From: UBA12276 sp041476285
GTDB taxonomy: Archaea; Micrarchaeota; Micrarchaeia; Micrarchaeales; Micrarchaeaceae
Length of the DNA: 7,246 bases
NCBI GenBank assembly: GCA_041476285.1
Contig: JBGOTD010000040.1
Span: forward strand, 1-7,246
Direction: 5' to 3'
Below, piece by piece: positions 5,330 through 7,246 of this stretch. Under the pieces are notes generated by a model. That model searched no databases. It was not told where the DNA came from and saw only the letters and a list, made by a program, of their open reading frames with translations. Every line of letters begins with the position of its first letter. Position 1 is the first letter of the stretch. Both the position numbers and the translations under genes were made by a program.

Positions 5330-5971
5330 TTATTGGATGCTTGTGTAGTTTCCAGCAACTGCACCGGATGAGTCCAAAACAGCGTAAACTGAATAGTTTA
5401 TTCCTGTCGCTTTGTATTTGATCAGCCATACATTGTAGAAACTTTGGCCCAGATGAGTATAATTTTCATTAAGGTATGGATAAAACTTTGCGGTTACCAC
5501 CGTATTGTTGTATCCGAAAGTTGAAACATAATTAGTTATCTGTCCTATTCCCTGGTTGTAGGATCTTGCGATTGCTATTTGAGGAGAGCTTATCACATAT
5601 TGCTCAAGTGGTGATGTTCCGGAAAGGCCATATATTATGCAATTTTTCGTATAAAGGTTATCTATGCTTGGCACAAGTCCAGTTGCAGGGTAGTCAAATG
5701 CCTCAATAAATAGAGTAGGACAGGGCCTTGTAGCATTGTATACAATGCTTAATACTACATCATAGCTCCCAGCTTTAAGCGTGGAGTTTGAAACATTTAT
5801 TACAGTTATATTTGCACCGGGATTGCTTGCTCTCAGGTCATTTATAACAAACTGGACAGCCTGGGCTGCGGTAAGTGGTGTGTTTGTGGTGTGTTTGGAT
5901 AGCACAAACACTGCAGTAAACACTATTACCAGAACCAGCACTATTACTACAACCTTTCCCAGTAAATCCAT
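5330..5971 (-). CDS. Membrane-anchored, sequon-rich surface protein of unknown function
   Basis: I do not recognise this 213-residue protein. Residues 5-24 are strongly hydrophobic after a short MDLLGK start, so it is either a signal anchor or an uncleaved signal peptide; no signal-peptidase motif is obvious. The rest is polar, rich in beta-type sequence, and should lie outside the membrane. It holds eight Asn-X-Ser/Thr sequons, starting at N54, N59, N62, N79, N155, N170, N192 and N208, which suggests N-glycosylation. Two cysteines (C84, C111) could form a disulfide. The C-terminus (VWLIKYKATG then YSVYAVLDSSGAVAG) resembles the strand-turn-strand ending of PepSY-type domains, but this is a weak impression. 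It has its own TATA box and appears monocistronic. Confidence 0.75.
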   Translation of the reverse strand: MDLLGKVVVIVLVLVIVFTAVFVLSKHTTNTPLTAAQAVQFVINDLRASNPGANITVINVSNSTLKAGSYDVVLSIVYNATRPCPTLFIEAFDYPATGLVPSIDNLYTKNCIIYGLSGTSPLEQYVISSPQIAIARSYNQGIGQITNYVSTFGYNNTVVTAKFYPYLNENYTHLGQSFYNVWLIKYKATGINYSVYAVLDSSGAVAGNYTSIQ

Positions 5972-5990
5972 GGTTTATCATCTACTTAAA

Positions 5991-6002
5991 GAAATATATA
6001 GC
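5991..6002 (-). promoter_or_regulatory. TATA box of the surface-protein gene
   Basis: The minus strand reads GCTATATATTTC, centred about 26 nt before the ATG at 5971. That is the spacing expected for a leaderless mRNA. The TATATA core is symmetric, so it could also help the divergent plus-strand gene, where it would give a start site near 6023. Confidence 0.5.
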
Positions 6003-6023
6003 TATCACTTCATAAATGTTGAG

Positions 6024-6038
6024 GTATACAATTAAATT
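6024..6038 (+). promoter_or_regulatory. Possible TATA element for the TIM barrel gene
   Basis: GTATACAATTAAATT is centred about 28 nt before the ATG at 6060, so it would make a leaderless mRNA from that start. The match to consensus is weak. Confidence 0.25.
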
Positions 6039-6059
6039 CAATTAATGAACGGTTTTAAC

Positions 6060-6245
6060 ATGCTGAAATATGGACTCCTTACAAACCCGATATACAACGT
6101 AGTTGACGAGATAAATCAATTTGCAAGGCTAGGATTTGACTATGCCGAGATAAACATAGAGGAGCCATATGGAACTCCGCAAATACTCAGGGCAAATAAG
6201 AAGACAATACTCGCCTTAATAAAAAACACAACATGTTTATGGTAG
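6060..6245 (+). CDS. Sugar phosphate isomerase/epimerase-like TIM barrel, N-terminal part (before frame change)
   Basis: This frame carries the first strand and helices of an AP endonuclease 2/xylose isomerase-like barrel. MLKYGLLTNP matches the usual first strand, and FARLGFDYAEINIEEP matches the second with its conserved GFDYxEI. After residue 55 (LALIK) the frame continues only as NTTCLW and stops at 6245. Reading one base back at the A6 run restores LALIKKHNMFMVGHTAYW, the expected continuation. The ATG at 6060 is preferred because the family normally begins at the first strand; the ATG at 6045 adds MNGFN. On its own this piece, 61 residues, would not fold as a barrel. Confidence 0.7.
   Translation: MLKYGLLTNPIYNVVDEINQFARLGFDYAEINIEEPYGTPQILRANKKTILALIKNTTCLW
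6221..6227 (+). other. A AAA AAC slippery heptamer at the frame change
   Basis: The bases AAAAAAC lie in the X XXY YYZ phase relative to the upstream frame: ATA, AAA, AAC are codons at 6219, 6222 and 6225. A -1 slip here leads exactly into the downstream frame (CAC, AAC, ATG from 6227). I see no strong stem or pseudoknot 5-10 nt downstream. The same pattern would come from loss of one A in a seven-A run, by mutation or sequencing error. Confidence 0.5.
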
Positions 6246-6865
6246 GGCACACCGCTTATTGGGTTGACTTTGGGACGGCCCATGAAAGAGTGCGGGACGG
6301 CTGGATAAATGAGGCAAAGGAGATGATAAGCGTTGCATCAGAGCTCGAAATGGAATTCCTTAACTTTCATTTTTTCAGCGGCAATGGCTCGGCAAAAAAA
6401 ATTCCGGAGGGGAGGAAAATTTTCCTGAATAATTTTGCAAACTCTATGAGAGAACTTTCTAATTTTGGAAAGGGCAAAAGGATTACGCTCATGTTAGAGA
6501 ATATGACACCATACAATCCGAAAACAGCATACACGATTGATGACTTTGATTATGTAATAAGAAAGGTGCCATCGCTCATGGTGCATTTGGACATAGCTCA
6601 TGCATTCGTTGAAGGTGGAAACAAAAAGATAGACGAGTACATAAAAAGATTTTCAAAAAAGATAGTTCACGTGCATGCGCATGATAATAGTGGAGAAAAA
6701 GACGAGCACCTGCCAATCGGAGAGGGCAAGATAAACTTCAAAAAGGCCATATCCAGCCTTAAGAGGATAAATTACGATAAAACAGTAACGTTTGAAGTAT
6801 TCCCTTCAAATTCCGATGCAAAAAAATCTAAAGAAAAATTTGAAAGGCTGTGGAATAGGGCTTGA
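6233..6865 (+). CDS. Sugar phosphate isomerase/epimerase-like TIM barrel, main part (after frame change)
   Basis: This 210-residue reading frame holds most of the barrel and nearly all its metal-site motifs. They are FLNFHFFSG (H46), LMLENMTP (E89), HLDIAHAF (D120, H123), HVHAHDN (H146, H148, H150), HLPIGEGKI (159-167) and VTFEVF (E188). These match the divalent-metal ligands of the AP endonuclease 2 fold used by sugar isomerases, epimerases and inosose dehydratases; the substrate cannot be told. Joined with the upstream piece by a -1 shift it gives about 268 residues, a normal family length. The ATG at 6233 lies inside the fold, not at a domain start, so separate translation is unlikely to give an active enzyme. 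Conserved motifs on both sides argue that the frame break is recent, programmed or an error. Confidence 0.82.
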   Translation: MFMVGHTAYWVDFGTAHERVRDGWINEAKEMISVASELEMEFLNFHFFSGNGSAKKIPEGRKIFLNNFANSMRELSNFGKGKRITLMLENMTPYNPKTAYTIDDFDYVIRKVPSLMVHLDIAHAFVEGGNKKIDEYIKRFSKKIVHVHAHDNSGEKDEHLPIGEGKINFKKAISSLKRINYDKTVTFEVFPSNSDAKKSKEKFERLWNRA

Positions 6866-6880
6866 TGAAACTTTGGCTTG

Positions 6881-7204
6881 TTATAATCTGGGTATTCTTC
6901 TTGTTTTTATCATCATTCCAAGTTTTGCATAGCGCTGCTGTATCGTAATTACAATAAATTCGTCTGCAAGCTTTATGATGCCAGGATTGTACGCTTCTAA
7001 TTTTTCTATATCTCGCTCCGATATTTCCACATGCCAATTTGACCTTTCAGCGTCTGATCTCTTGAACTGGCGTATTACGATTTCCCGCAGTCTCTCTCCT
7101 TTATCTACAGAGATTATGTCATTTTGGTTCACATGTATGTTCAGCAAATCTTTCAGTATATCGGATGGCTCTCGCATTTTTTGCTTATACCGCATTTTTT
7201 CCAT
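6881..7204 (-). CDS. Uncharacterised small charged protein
   Basis: I do not recognise this 107-residue protein. It is rich in charged residues, has no cysteine, no signal peptide and no membrane segment, and is probably cytosolic. A helical N-terminal half (SDILKDLLNIHVNQNDI, then ERLREIVIRQF) is followed by a mixed segment (WHVEISERDIEKLEAYNPG, then EFIVITIQQRY) and a basic end (KTRRIPRL). A nucleic-acid or protein-binding role is conceivable but not shown. The ATG at 7204 is preceded at about 31 nt by an AATTTTATT box, which fits leaderless expression; an ATG at 7195 is an alternative. It converges with the TIM barrel gene, with 15 nt between the stops. Confidence 0.65.
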   Translation of the reverse strand: MEKMRYKQKMREPSDILKDLLNIHVNQNDIISVDKGERLREIVIRQFKRSDAERSNWHVEISERDIEKLEAYNPGIIKLADEFIVITIQQRYAKLGMMIKTRRIPRL

Positions 7205-7230
7205 TAAATCATTGCAAGTAGTAGATTGGT

Positions 7231-7239
7231 AATAAAATT
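7231..7239 (-). promoter_or_regulatory. Possible TATA box of the small charged protein gene
   Basis: The minus strand reads AATTTTATT, centred about 31 nt before the ATG at 7204. The spacing suits a leaderless or near-leaderless transcript. The match to consensus is moderate and the upstream context is cut by the window edge. Confidence 0.3.
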
Positions 7240-7246
7240 TGTAAAA

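Noticed and set aside
6227..6300. Stimulatory stem after the slippery heptamer (TGGG/CCCA or GGGC/GCCC pairings)
   Set aside because: Only four-base stems with long loops are visible by eye; folding software would be needed before claiming a structure.
6820..6910. T-rich tracts on both strands around the convergent 3' ends, possible terminators for the TIM barrel gene and the small charged protein gene
   Set aside because: They lie inside the neighbouring coding regions and have no hairpin; too weak to list as features.

Overview
The window looks archaeal, most likely from a small-genome lineage of the DPANN type; Micrarchaeota would fit, but I cannot prove the phylum from the sequence alone. 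The archaeal signs are an aIF5A with a hypusination loop, the archaeal/eukaryotic ribosomal proteins S24e and S27ae, two archaeal-type FtsZ proteins, TATA-box promoters that often sit about 26-31 nt from the start codon (leaderless mRNAs), and Shine-Dalgarno variants of GGAGGTGATC inside gene clusters. Genes are tightly packed and mostly on the minus strand. I see no rRNA, tRNA, CRISPR array or transposase.

Layout, in minus-strand transcription order from the right: a 107-aa protein of unknown function (6881-7204) converges on a plus-strand sugar phosphate isomerase/epimerase-like TIM barrel gene (6060-6865). The latter is split by a -1 frame change at an A AAA AAC heptamer. Divergent from it is a membrane-anchored, sequon-rich surface protein (5330-5971). 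After a 209-bp AT-rich intergenic region with repeats and a TATA box come two tandem ftsZ genes (4056-5120 and 2965-3987), separated by a hairpin plus T-tract that overlaps the first stop codon. After another 156-bp gap with a good TATA box lies a dense run: aIF5A, S24e, S27ae, a CPBP-family intramembrane protease, an AlkD-like HEAT-repeat DNA glycosylase, and a TrmJ-like SPOUT tRNA methyltransferase cut by the left edge.

Functionally the left half is a translation-centred operon (elongation factor, two small-subunit proteins, a tRNA/rRNA modification enzyme) with a membrane protease and an alkylation-repair gene as passengers. The middle is a two-FtsZ cell-division cassette. The points most worth checking are the frame change in the TIM barrel gene, the terminator-like element between the two ftsZ genes, the altered GTP-binding signature of the second FtsZ, and the C-terminal peptide shared by both FtsZs.
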